Source of the DNA: Pirellulaceae bacterium
GTDB lineage: Bacteria > Planctomycetota > Planctomycetia > Pirellulales > Pirellulaceae
Assembly: GCA_029243025.1 (NCBI GenBank)
Contig: JAQWSU010000027.1
Location: 1 to 64,000 of the forward strand
Direction: 5' to 3'
DNA length: 64,000 bases
Part shown: in pieces, positions 17,821-26,586 of the stretch
Position numbering within the stretch: position 1 is the stretch's first letter
Layout of the letters: each line of letters begins with the position of its first letter
Program-made: the position numbers and the translations under genes
The notes under the pieces: model-generated
What the model saw: only the letters and a program-made list of their open reading frames with translations
Told to the model about the DNA's origin: nothing
Database searches by the model: none

Positions 17821-18818
17821 GTTTCTCTGGGCGTCCAGATACATCCTGCCCAGGACCAGCCAACACCAAATCCAATCAGGATGTTGTGCTGTTGGGATCG
17901 GATTCTGTTTTGGCGACGCAAGTCAGAGATTAAAATGGGCAGTGTCGAGCTAACCGTGTTTCCGCAATTCTCCAGGCAGATTGGCATCTGCTGATCATCG
18001 AGTTGAAGTCGCTGCTGAAGCTGCTGCAGCATCTTTAGCGTAGCCTGATGCAGCAAATAAAGTTCGACTTCGTCTCGGGATAGCTGCGCACTTGCCAGGA
18101 TATCGGTGATCACCTGCGGAACGGCTCCGATCGTGAAATTCATCAGGCTCGGGCCGTCCATATACAACGCACTGTCCCATCGTTTGCGATGACGCGGGCG
18201 GTGCGCGTCTTCGGGAGGACGTGCGCCCCCTTCAGTCACCAGCAAAGTGTCAGCTCCCGATCCGTCCGTTCCAAATTGAAAGCCGGTGAGCGTTGGTTCG
18301 TCGCAAGCCTCAATCAGGGTGGCTGCGGCCGCGTCGCTGAAAATTGTGCGTAGACTGCGATCGTTTCGAACGATGTATTTGGAATAGGTTTCCGCGGTGA
18401 TCAGCAGAACGCGTTTCACAGCGCCGGTTCGAATCAGACCGTCAGCGATTGCCGTGCCGTAAACAAATCCGGAGCAGCCGAGATTGAAATCCATCGCGCC
18501 TGTCTGCTTCGGGAGGCCAAGTCGCTCTTGCATCAAACAGGCGGTCGTTGGCAGCGGGTAGTCGGGAGTTTGGGTGCAAAGCAGCAAAAAGTCGATCGAA
18601 CTCGGATCGATGTTTTGCTCTTCCATGAGCTTTTGGGCGGCTTTGACACCCAAGTCGGACGCACATTCGTCGTCAGCAGCGATGTATCGTTGAGCAATTC
18701 CCGTTTTCGTATAGATTAAGTCCAAATTCCATTCGGGAAACTCACTTGCCAGCTGTTCATTCGTTTCTACCCGCGAGGGGAAATGGACAGCGATTGGGCC
18801 GATTGAAGCGTATTGCAC
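17817..18818 (-). CDS. 3-oxoacyl-ACP synthase III-like (FabH family)
   Basis: The 333-aa thiolase-fold enzyme has the complete FabH triad: Cys115 in NLGCSGFVYG, His257 in LLHQATLKM and Asn287 in ENCGNTVSSTLP. FabH condenses acetyl- or another acyl-CoA with malonyl-ACP to begin fatty acid synthesis; relatives make specialised acyl chains. It is away from any fab cluster (no acpP, fabD or plsX here), so a secondary role, for instance starter selection for a special lipid, is possible. The loop GGARPPEDAHRPRHRKRW is basic and His-rich, longer than in E. coli FabH. The start is GTG 18818. Confidence 0.85.
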   Translation of the reverse strand: MQYASIGPIAVHFPSRVETNEQLASEFPEWNLDLIYTKTGIAQRYIAADDECASDLGVKAAQKLMEEQNIDPSSIDFLLLCTQTPDYPLPTTACLMQERLGLPKQTGAMDFNLGCSGFVYGTAIADGLIRTGAVKRVLLITAETYSKYIVRNDRSLRTIFSDAAAATLIEACDEPTLTGFQFGTDGSGADTLLVTEGGARPPEDAHRPRHRKRWDSALYMDGPSLMNFTIGAVPQVITDILASAQLSRDEVELYLLHQATLKMLQQLQQRLQLDDQQMPICLENCGNTVSSTLPILISDLRRQNRIRSQQHNILIGFGVGWSWAGCIWTPRET

Positions 18819-19108
18819 GTCAGATAATGCCGCTAAGTTAAAACACGATATCTATGATGCGGCAAATCGACTTCGCTGATCGAAAACAGGCCGCACGTTG
18901 ATCCGTCATTGGAAGCGAAAGGCCCTATTGTAGCTAATTTTGAATAGACCGATACGCTAATCGACGTCCACAAGCATCTCTTGACCCGGATCCGGGCGCG
19001 TCGATACACTTCGCCCGCGAGGTAATCCCATAGCATGATAGGGCGGAATCTGCCGATATCGGCCCGAGCGTTCCTACCTGTCTGTTTCGAGCTTCCATTG
19101 GTGGCGAT

Positions 19109-19906
19109 TTGGAAAGACACGCAGCTTTTGTCGATATTCATTGCCATTTGCTTCCTGAGCTAGATGATGGCGCTGATAATTGGAGTGAAGCCCTGCAGAT
19201 GGCGCGGATCGCCGTTGACGATGGGATCACTCATTCAATTCTCACACCTCATCAACTGGGCGGCTATCGTCAGAATACGGCCGCTCGTATTCGGCAGCAG
19301 GCAAGTGAGTTTCGGAGACGCTTGCAAGAGGCTCAGATTGAGCTGGATCTTGCCGTGGGTGGTGATGTGCGCATCGAACCTGATATCGCCGAACGTCTCG
19401 ATGATGATTGTGTATTGACGCTAGCCGATCGAAAACAGTACGTGCTGCTCGAGTTACCGCACGAGTTGTATTTTCCGCTCGAACCTCTGCTTGCACGTCT
19501 TCAACGTCAAGGGCTGACCGGAGTTCTGTCGCATCCCGAACGAAATCAAGGGATTGTGGCGAATCCGACTGTTGTATCCGGACTCGTCGATGCTGGTTGC
19601 CTGATGCAATTGACCGCTGGAAGTGTGACGGGAGCTTTTGGGCCGCAGGCGGCACATCTTTCTGAATCGATGTTGCGCGATGGCCTTATTCACTTGGTTG
19701 CCACGGATGCACACGGGGTCAACGCGCGACGTCCGAAAATGAGCCGTGCCTATGACAAGATTGTTTCGCTGATCGGTGAGGAATCTGCCGCCCAACTGTG
19801 CTGCATTAATCCTCGTCGGATCTTTGACGGGGAGGTTGTGCAGGCTGGCCGACAACCCAAAAATCGTTCTCGTCGACGTTGGTTTGGACTGGCTCGTTCC
19901 ACCTGA
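19109..19906 (+). CDS. PHP-family tyrosine phosphatase-like (CpsB/YwqE type)
   Basis: The protein begins VDIHCHLLPELDDGADNWSE, the signature of the CpsB/CapC/YwqE metal-dependent tyrosine phosphatases, and continues with ILTPHQLGGY, VGGDVRIEPDI, VLSHPERNQG and LVATDAHGVNARRP. The His/Asp/Glu residues form a trinuclear metal site. In Firmicutes it removes phosphate from the kinase that controls capsule length; no such tyrosine kinase or polysaccharide gene is beside it here. The TTG start at 19109 is inferred from the conserved N-terminus; no ATG or GTG fits. Confidence 0.85.
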   Translation: MERHAAFVDIHCHLLPELDDGADNWSEALQMARIAVDDGITHSILTPHQLGGYRQNTAARIRQQASEFRRRLQEAQIELDLAVGGDVRIEPDIAERLDDDCVLTLADRKQYVLLELPHELYFPLEPLLARLQRQGLTGVLSHPERNQGIVANPTVVSGLVDAGCLMQLTAGSVTGAFGPQAAHLSESMLRDGLIHLVATDAHGVNARRPKMSRAYDKIVSLIGEESAAQLCCINPRRIFDGEVVQAGRQPKNRSRRRWFGLARST

Positions 19907-19964
19907 TTGCCTGTATGTGATTGGTCAATGACGACCACTTCGAAAATGACCGCCTAGGAATGCC

Positions 19965-20792
19965 ATGTGCTTTGCCAAACGGATTCGTAACTGCCCTGGC
20001 CAAGTGCTCAATCCTGGTCGCCTGACGATTGTTCTCCTTCTGAGAACCACGACGTTGCTCGTTCTGCTAGCAGTCTCGTGCCCTGTTACAGCTCAATCAC
20101 ATTGGCCCGATCGACAACGAGTCGGGCCAATGTTGTATCACGCAAATTTTTCGCTGGAGCCCTATCAGCAGCTCCTGCAAGAGATTTCCGTTCTCCAAGC
20201 TGAGATCCCTCGTCGCTTACGCCTGCAGCCGGCACGAGATGAAGTCTATCTCTATCTCTTCTCAGATGAAAAGATTTACGAAAAATATATGGGCCACCAT
20301 TTCCCTGGAGTTCCTGGTCGTCGTGCGTTGTTTATCAAGGAACGTGGCCCCGGAATGGTTTTTGCCTATCGGAGTGAAGAATTTGCGGTCGACGTGCGGC
20401 ACGAGTCAACCCACGCGATCTTGCATTCCTTCTTGCCGATGGTGCCGCTCTGGCTCGATGAAGGCTTGGCTGAATACTTCGAGGTTCCAGCGGACGATCG
20501 TTTGGAGCGGAACCCGCACGCCCGAAGTGTACGTTGGCGGATGCGACTGAAACAAGTGCCTGATCTGCGGCGGCTCGAGCAGCTTAGTGAGCTCTCGGAA
20601 ATGAAAAGAGACGACTATCGAGACGCCTGGGCTTGGGTACACTTCATGCTCCATGGACCTGATGCGGTGCGAACCGAGTTGAGAAGCTATCTGCTGGATA
20701 TCCAAAATCATGTTCCACCCGGCCGTTTATCTGATCGGCTCGGTCGCAAGCTCCCTCACCTGAATCAACGTTTCGTTGAGCACTTTCAATGA
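19965..20792 (+). CDS. Exported HExxH metallopeptidase-like protein (DUF1570-like)
   Basis: ATG 19965 follows AGGAA and gives a hydrophobic export signal at about residues 20-43. The globular part has HESTH (146-150), a zinc-binding HExxH motif, and WLDEGLAEYFE, whose Glu166 would be the third ligand in gluzincin fashion. This matches secreted planctomycete peptidase-like proteins of the DUF1570 kind (family placement by pattern memory). It probably cleaves a cell-surface or periplasmic protein; the substrate is unknown. It stands alone, with 198 bp to the next gene. Confidence 0.8.
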   Translation: MCFAKRIRNCPGQVLNPGRLTIVLLLRTTTLLVLLAVSCPVTAQSHWPDRQRVGPMLYHANFSLEPYQQLLQEISVLQAEIPRRLRLQPARDEVYLYLFSDEKIYEKYMGHHFPGVPGRRALFIKERGPGMVFAYRSEEFAVDVRHESTHAILHSFLPMVPLWLDEGLAEYFEVPADDRLERNPHARSVRWRMRLKQVPDLRRLEQLSELSEMKRDDYRDAWAWVHFMLHGPDAVRTELRSYLLDIQNHVPPGRLSDRLGRKLPHLNQRFVEHFQ

Positions 20793-20918
20793 TGTCATGC
20801 CAAGTCGATAGCGTTTCCTGCCCGGGAGATTGATCTGGACATCGAGTGAAACTTTCGATAACAGAAAGTGCATAGAGTAACTGGCTGTCAAAAAGCAAAA
20901 GTTGCATTTCGCTTTATT

Positions 20919-20950
20919 ATTCCTGTCTGACGAAATTCCTGTCTGACGAA
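20919..20950. repeat. Perfect 16-bp tandem duplication
   Basis: ATTCCTGTCTGACGAA occurs twice without a gap, in the space before the HAD-like gene. It is 41 bp upstream of that gene's ATG, so it might alter its 5' leader. Confidence 0.9.
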
Positions 20951-20990
20951 CGGAATTAAAGCGGGTTTATTAAGCAGGCAGGAATTCGTC

Positions 20991-21671
20991 ATGGGGCGAA
21001 ATGCGCATCGAATCGTCGTCTTCGAATTGGAAGAAACGCTCGGCCTGAGCAGCGATTTCCAAGAGAATGGTTTCACGGCCGTTGATCGGTTGGCCCAAGA
21101 ACGCCTCGGGCTTCTCGGCTTTCAAGATCATTGCTGGGAGCTTGCGACGGTGGGGCAAATTGTTCCCTTCTTTCACTCCCTTTTGTCGCGGTTTGTCAGC
21201 GAGCCTTCGGAGGCGTTGGTTGCCGAGTTTGCGACCTGTTTCATTCGTTCTCAGCCTGCCGCTCTCCTGCCGTCGGAAACGGTTCGTGCGTTGGAAGAGT
21301 TACGGCAGGTGGTCGTGCTGACAATGCTGGCAGACGGGCCGTTTGTCGAACAGAAGGCCAAGTGTTTGAGTTTGCGGCTGGAGAGCTTGGTCGACCGCAT
21401 TGTTTTTCCAGATTATTGGGGGTGCGGGTTCCGACTGCCCCATCCGCGAGCAATGATGAGTATTCAAAACTGCTCGGGCATTGGTCCGGAACGATGCACA
21501 TTTCTGGCGGCCCGACGAAATCAGACATTTTGGCTGGCCCGACGACTGGGATGGAAGACAATCTGCCTCGCGGAAACTGACACGCTCGCCGCTTCGGATT
21601 GGGGTGACGTGCCGATTGCCTCGTTGTCGGCCCTTTCGAGGTCGATGCGGGATAAGCCGAAGGCAGCTTGA
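20991..21671 (+). CDS. HAD-fold protein lacking the catalytic residues
   Basis: The layout is that of a haloacid dehalogenase-superfamily phosphatase, but each catalytic motif is altered. Motif I, normally DxDxT, reads FELEETLGL (Glu12, Glu14), motif II keeps a Thr (VVVLTMLADG), the usual KPDP reads LPHP (149-152), and the acidic motif IV (GDxxxxD) reads LAARRNQTF. The rest still aligns to the template (IGPERCTFLAARR, LARRLGWKTICL). A nucleophile change from Asp to Glu and loss of the Lys and Asp residues make phosphatase action unlikely. It may be a regulatory or binding protein. ATG 20991 follows AGGA. 226 aa. Confidence 0.65.
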   Translation: MGRNAHRIVVFELEETLGLSSDFQENGFTAVDRLAQERLGLLGFQDHCWELATVGQIVPFFHSLLSRFVSEPSEALVAEFATCFIRSQPAALLPSETVRALEELRQVVVLTMLADGPFVEQKAKCLSLRLESLVDRIVFPDYWGCGFRLPHPRAMMSIQNCSGIGPERCTFLAARRNQTFWLARRLGWKTICLAETDTLAASDWGDVPIASLSALSRSMRDKPKAA

Positions 21672-21782
21672 TCGCCCATCGGCGCCGAGGCAAAGCAGGC
21701 AAACTAAGGCAGGCACCTCGCTTCTTCTCGATTTGCGGCTTTTTTTTTGCCGACATAGATCTACGGACGTGTCGGTCATCAA

Positions 21783-22361
21783 ATGCAAAGGAAACGCGCC
21801 GTGTCGGCTAGGAATATTTTCGATTCGATTTATTTAACTTGGTTTTCACAGCCCAAGTGCGATCGTGCGTTATTCCGGGTCGTGAAAAAACAGCGAATCT
21901 CAAAGCTGGTCGAGATTGGGCTCCGCGATGTCGAACGATCGCAACGACTGATCAGGATGGCACAAATCGCGTCAAATGGCGAATACGAGGTGCGTTACAC
22001 CGGAATCGACCTCTTCGAGGCCCGTGAAGCCGATGAAGCAGTCATGACGTTGAAGGGGACGCATCAATCGTTGGCGCAAATGGGTGCTAGCGTTCGTCTG
22101 ATTCCAGGCGAACCGACCGGTGCGCTCTCCCGCTATGCGAATCATTTGGGCGGGACGCAATTGTTGATCATTTCCCATCGTATGAGTCGGAGTCTTGAAG
22201 CCGCCTGGTACTACGTCCCGCGCATGCTGACTGAGAAAGCTTCTCTTTTCATTCAATCCTCGCCGGATTCTGCGAACCAAAACAGCTATCGGCCTGTCTT
22301 GCCGGATGAAATTCAACGTTTAGCCGACACCGCGGGTCGCGGCGAACGAAAGGCAGCCTAG
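21783..22361 (+). CDS. Methyltransferase-like planctomycete protein
   Basis: The 192-aa protein has KLVEIGLRDVERSQRLIRMA and VRYTGIDLFEAREADEAVMT, which look like the first two strands and the acidic loop of a class I methyltransferase, although the G-x-G-x-G loop is not clear. LIISHRMSRSLEAAWYYVPR follows. I recognise no exact family; a conserved planctomycete hypothetical protein is the safest call. No membrane segment. It is separated by 110 bp from the HAD-like gene on the same strand. Confidence 0.65.
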   Translation: MQRKRAVSARNIFDSIYLTWFSQPKCDRALFRVVKKQRISKLVEIGLRDVERSQRLIRMAQIASNGEYEVRYTGIDLFEAREADEAVMTLKGTHQSLAQMGASVRLIPGEPTGALSRYANHLGGTQLLIISHRMSRSLEAAWYYVPRMLTEKASLFIQSSPDSANQNSYRPVLPDEIQRLADTAGRGERKAA

Positions 22362-22552
22362 CTATCTTGGTGGATTTTGGGCGTCTCCTGCGGTCCCACC
22401 ATCAGTGGATGGCGGGGCAGTGGCTTACTGGCGATTGCTGCTTTGGAAAAAAACAGCAATCGACAAAGGTGATCGACTCATTCAAATAGGATGAACCTTC
22501 CCGTGTTGGTAGTCGTAGGGAGCGGATTGACTGCCCAGGCGAGGTTGATTGA

Positions 22553-24169
22553 ATGGATGATCCAAACAGAGTCTCGTTCACGTACGACGAACACGACGAA
22601 CACGACGTCACGATCGATTCGCCTGGACGATATGAAAGTGAAGCGTTGGATCGTCGTGTGGCTCTCATTGACGGTTCGGGGCCTGCAATTTCTGGCGAGA
22701 TTCAACATCAACGGCAGTGCCGTCTGCGTCTAGCCGCTTTCGTGATGTTTTTTGAGTTTGGAATTTTTCTCGCCCGAAATCTCCTTTGGCCAGGCAGTCA
22801 AAACAGCTCCCTCTCTTTTGGGGTTTTCCACGGTCTTGTGACGGTGATGTTAGGTGCCCTTGGTTTGACCTTGTGTCGCTCTTGCTCCGTGTCGATGGTC
22901 AGCTTGAGGGTAAAAGAGATTTTGATTTTTGGGTTACCGGCCATATTTTTATTCTGTTTGCAATACGCTGAGATGACCGCATCTGCCCGACAGGGGTTCC
23001 TGCCATCGGTTGTCAGTAGCTGGCTGCTTCTGATGTTTACCTACGCATTTCTTGTCCCGAATCGTTGGAGGATTGCGTCGTGTGTGTTGGGTGTCATGGT
23101 CGTTGCCCCGAGTGGTCTTATTGTCTGGTTGTTGGCAACCGATCCATTCTGTCAACAGGCTCAAAACGGAGGCTCGACTTACGTCACGAACCAACTCTTT
23201 TCTCTTCTGTTGGGTGCGGTGATTGCTGTGGTGGGCGTACGAACACTCCGACTGCTACGGTACGAAGCATTCGAGGCTCGACAGCTGGGGCAATACCATT
23301 TGAGAAGACTTATTGGGCGAGGCGGAATGGGAGACGTTTATCTGGCAGAGCACCAGCTAATGCGTCGACCCTGTGCAGTCAAGGTGATTCAATCGGACCG
23401 GGCTGGCGATCCTCGTTCGCTGGCTCGTTTCGAGCGTGAAGTGCAGGCGATCTCGAAGCTGTCGCATTGCAACAGCGTTGACATCTACGATTACGGGCGG
23501 ACTAACGACGGGACGTTTTATTATGTCATGGAATACTTGCCAGGCATGAGTTTACAGCATTTGGTAGAAAAGCATGGGCCCTTGCCCGCCTCGCGTGCGA
23601 TTCATCTGTTGGTGCAAACTTGCGATGCGCTCGCCGAAGCTCATGGGCAGGCATTGATTCACCGAGACCTTAAACCGGCCAACATTTTTGCCGCCGAACG
23701 TGGCGGGGTTTACGACGTGGCGAAATTACTCGATTTTGGACTCGCCAAGCCATTAATCAGCAATTCATCGGCCGAATTGTCTGCCGATGGGCTGATCTCG
23801 GGTTCGCCGCGGTTCATGGCGCCAGAACAGGGGTTGGGAGCCGACGAAGTGGATGCTCGAAGTGACATTTATTCGTTGGGTGCTGTCGGCTACTACTTGG
23901 TGACCGGTCGTCCACCCTTTGAGGGTGACAAACCATTAAAGGTGATTTTCGCTCATGCGAATCAGCCGGTGACACCCCCTTCTGCGTTGCAGAAAGGAAT
24001 CCCAGATGACCTGGAAGCTGTTCTCTTACGTTGTTTAGCTAAAGACCCGGCAGATCGTTTCCAATCGGTCGACGAATTGGCGCAAGCTCTTGGTTTCTGT
24101 CAGGATGCCGGACAATGGACACGACGAGACGCTTCTGTTTGGTGGTTAGAAAGCGAGCGGGCTGTTTAG
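22553..24169 (+). CDS. Membrane Ser/Thr protein kinase (N-terminal TM domain, C-terminal kinase)
   Basis: Residues 60-235 hold about six membrane helices (for example LLLGAVIAVVGVRTLRLL near 220). The kinase domain runs from about 248 to 520: GRGGMG (255-260), Lys277 in CAVKVI, HRDLKPAN (370-377, catalytic Asp372), DFG (394-396), and the activation segment end GSPRFMAPEQ. All Hanks-type catalytic residues are present. Most bacterial membrane kinases have the kinase first and a single helix after it; here a multi-pass part precedes it, so it may sense something in the membrane. The start is uncertain within the first 50 acidic residues. No phosphatase is adjacent. Confidence 0.9.
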   Translation: MDDPNRVSFTYDEHDEHDVTIDSPGRYESEALDRRVALIDGSGPAISGEIQHQRQCRLRLAAFVMFFEFGIFLARNLLWPGSQNSSLSFGVFHGLVTVMLGALGLTLCRSCSVSMVSLRVKEILIFGLPAIFLFCLQYAEMTASARQGFLPSVVSSWLLLMFTYAFLVPNRWRIASCVLGVMVVAPSGLIVWLLATDPFCQQAQNGGSTYVTNQLFSLLLGAVIAVVGVRTLRLLRYEAFEARQLGQYHLRRLIGRGGMGDVYLAEHQLMRRPCAVKVIQSDRAGDPRSLARFEREVQAISKLSHCNSVDIYDYGRTNDGTFYYVMEYLPGMSLQHLVEKHGPLPASRAIHLLVQTCDALAEAHGQALIHRDLKPANIFAAERGGVYDVAKLLDFGLAKPLISNSSAELSADGLISGSPRFMAPEQGLGADEVDARSDIYSLGAVGYYLVTGRPPFEGDKPLKVIFAHANQPVTPPSALQKGIPDDLEAVLLRCLAKDPADRFQSVDELAQALGFCQDAGQWTRRDASVWWLESERAV

Positions 24170-24496
24170 AGGCGATCCACGGCGTTAGCCACTTGAAACA
24201 TCCGTGCCGGCCTTGTCCCGCAGAGGGCTTTGGGCGAAGCTCGGAAGGGAAGCTCGATTGAATCAATTATCTCGTGTTCGAGCGTTTTTTCTTCGCGGTG
24301 CGTCGTTGGGCAGAATGAGGGTTGAAAACGACCGCCAGTCTCGCAGAGCTGGCATTAGTCGATATAATGACGGATTCCATTTGGTAGAAAAGAACGCCAT
24401 GCTACAACGGGGCGGAAAGTCACCGGTCAATTGGGCCGGATCTTACAGTCACCGATTGACGTTCGTTGGTCTAAACAAGAAGGGATCTAGTTGGCG
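24170..24496. other. Intergenic stretch before leuC
   Basis: The kinase ends at 24169 and leuC begins at 24497. A TATAAT lies at 24364-24369 but has no -35 at a normal distance. I see no leucine-rich leader peptide or T-box. A 98-aa frame runs through it (24204-24500), but it has no ribosome-binding site and overlaps the leuC start. Confidence 0.5.
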
Positions 24497-25912
24497 ATGA
24501 GTACGGCGCCTCGCACGATGTTCCAAAAGGTTTGGGATAAGCATGTTGTTCATGCGGAACAAGGTCAGCAAACGATTCTCTATGTCGATTTACAACTCGT
24601 GCATGAAGTGACGAGTCCCCAGGCATTTGAGGGACTCCGCACGGCCGGTCGAAAAGTTCGTCGGCCCGAATGCACTGTTGCTACCCCCGACCACAACATT
24701 CCAACTTCGGACCGGCATTTGCCGATTGCGGATCCCATTTCGCGACAACAAGTGGATACATTGCGAGCAAATTGCCGTGAATTCGGCATTAAGCTCTACG
24801 ACTTAAACGATAACAAGCAAGGCATTGTTCACATCATCGGGCCCGAGTTGGGCCTGACACAACCGGGGATGACGATTGTTTGTGGCGATAGTCATACCGC
24901 CACGCACGGTGCGTTTGGCGCGCTGGCTTTTGGGATCGGCACGAGCGAAGTCGAGCATGTTTTGGCGACGCAAACACTTTTGCAATCAACTCCGAAGACA
25001 TTTGAGTTGCGAGTTGATGGCGAGTTGGGAGCCGGTGTGACTGCCAAGGATCTGATTTTGTATCTGATTGGGCAGATCTCGACGTCCGGAGGCACCGGTT
25101 ACGTGCTGGAGTACACCGGTTCAGCGATTCAGTCGCTGAGCATGGAGGAACGCATGACCGTCTGTAATATGTCGATCGAAGCAGGTGCTCGAGCTGGAAT
25201 GATCGCACCCGATGACACGACTTATGAATACCTTGAGGGGCGTGAGTTCGTACCGAAGGGAGTGGATTTTGAACGGGCAGTCGCTGAGTGGCGAGATTTA
25301 CCATCCGATCAAGGGGCAGTCTATGACCGGAGTCAGGCATATGCGGCGGAGGATATCGCCCCGCAAGTGACGTGGGGGACGAATCCGGGGCAAGTGATTC
25401 CGGTCGTTGATCCCATTCCTGATCCCAGTTTGCACAGCGAGGAAATTGAACAAAAAACTGCTCAAAGGGCTTTAGACTACATGGGAATACAGGCAGGAAA
25501 ACCGATGACGGAACTCGGGGTTGACCGGGTCTTCATTGGGTCCTGCACGAACGCTCGCATCGAAGATCTGCGGGCGGCGGCAGCGGTCGTGCGGGGGCAT
25601 CGTGTATCCGGAAAGGTCGATGCAATGGTGGTGCCCGGTAGCGGCCAGGTGAAGAGACAGGCTGAGGAAGAGGGGCTCGACAAAGTCTTTACCGCGGCCG
25701 GTTTCGATTGGCGGGACGCCGGTTGTAGCATGTGCCTCGCGATGAATCCTGACAAATTGATAGCCGGCGAACGTTGCGCCTCGACGAGCAACCGGAATTT
25801 TGAAGGTCGACAAGGAAAAGGCGGACGCACCCACCTCTGCTCACCTGCGATGGCCGCCGCCGCCGCAGTGAGCGGCCATTTTGTCGATGTGAGAGAGTGG
25901 GAATTCAAATAA
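24497..25912 (+). CDS. leuC: 3-isopropylmalate dehydratase large subunit
   Basis: LeuC with LeuD isomerises 2-isopropylmalate to 3-isopropylmalate, the second step of leucine synthesis. The 471-aa protein opens [11 protein letters not shown] and shows [30 protein letters not shown] and the three iron-sulfur cysteines: one in [14 protein letters not shown] and two in [10 protein letters not shown]. The 4Fe-4S cluster binds the substrate. I start at ATG 24497; a TTG two codons earlier is possible. leuD follows 37 bp later. Confidence 0.97.
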   Translation: MSTAPRTMFQKVWDKHVVHAEQGQQTILYVDLQLVHEVTSPQAFEGLRTAGRKVRRPECTVATPDHNIPTSDRHLPIADPISRQQVDTLRANCREFGIKLYDLNDNKQGIVHIIGPELGLTQPGMTIVCGDSHTATHGAFGALAFGIGTSEVEHVLATQTLLQSTPKTFELRVDGELGAGVTAKDLILYLIGQISTSGGTGYVLEYTGSAIQSLSMEERMTVCNMSIEAGARAGMIAPDDTTYEYLEGREFVPKGVDFERAVAEWRDLPSDQGAVYDRSQAYAAEDIAPQVTWGTNPGQVIPVVDPIPDPSLHSEEIEQKTAQRALDYMGIQAGKPMTELGVDRVFIGSCTNARIEDLRAAAAVVRGHRVSGKVDAMVVPGSGQVKRQAEEEGLDKVFTAAGFDWRDAGCSMCLAMNPDKLIAGERCASTSNRNFEGRQGKGGRTHLCSPAMAAAAAVSGHFVDVREWEFK

Positions 25913-25949
25913 TGGCAAATAAGATCGATAAGTGATTGAAGGTGATTTC

Positions 25950-26543
25950 ATGGAACCGTTCATAATGCATAAGGGACGTGTCGCTACGATGGACCGGGCG
26001 AACGTCGATACGGATCAGATTATCCCGAAACAGTTTCTCAAACGGATCGAGAGAACTGGGTTTGGACAGTTTTTGTTTTGGGATTGGCGATTTGACGATG
26101 ATGGCCAGGAAAATCCTGAGTTCGAACTGAATCGCAAAGAATTTTCGGGTGCGAGTATTCTTGTCGCTCGGAGAAATTTCGGCTCCGGATCCAGTCGTGA
26201 GCATGCTGTGTGGGCACTGGAAGATTATGGGTTTCGCGTCGTGCTTGCGCCCAGCTTTGCTGACATCTTCTTCAATAACTGTTTCAAAAACGGTGTGCTA
26301 CCTGTGGTGTTAGATGAAGATGTCATTAGTGACATCTTTGATCGTGTTGCAGCCAAGGAAGACTACCATCTCACCGTCAGTCTCGAGAATCTTCAAGTGG
26401 TCGATTCCGATGGAATGTGCGTTGATTTTGAAGTCGACAACGCCCGACGACAACGTATGTTGGAGGGGTTGGATGACATTGCGATGACGCTCCAAAGCGA
26501 AAAACTTATCACCCAGTACGAAGCTGATCACGGTATCGCTTAG
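25950..26543 (+). CDS. leuD: 3-isopropylmalate dehydratase small subunit
   Basis: The 197-aa LeuD swivel domain completes the dehydratase. Typical motifs are NVDTDQIIPKQFLKRIERTG, GASILVARRNFGSGSSREHA, and APSFADIFFNNCFKNG. ATG 25950 is preceded by GAAGGTG at the right distance and begins at the conserved MEPF; the ATT/ATG codons further up are not needed. Operon with leuC. Confidence 0.96.
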   Translation: MEPFIMHKGRVATMDRANVDTDQIIPKQFLKRIERTGFGQFLFWDWRFDDDGQENPEFELNRKEFSGASILVARRNFGSGSSREHAVWALEDYGFRVVLAPSFADIFFNNCFKNGVLPVVLDEDVISDIFDRVAAKEDYHLTVSLENLQVVDSDGMCVDFEVDNARRQRMLEGLDDIAMTLQSEKLITQYEADHGIA

Positions 26544-26586
26544 TCGGTTCAACTTGGTATTACGATTCGACCCGGGAAATGCAACT

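Noticed and set aside
21700-21760. Terminator-like T-run after the HAD-like gene
   Set aside because: The T-run lies within the loop of a CGGC/GCCG stem, not after it, so it does not fit a Rho-independent terminator.
24204-24500. 98-codon frame in front of leuC
   Set aside because: It has no ribosome-binding site, ends over the leuC start, and reads as a random basic peptide, not a leucine leader.
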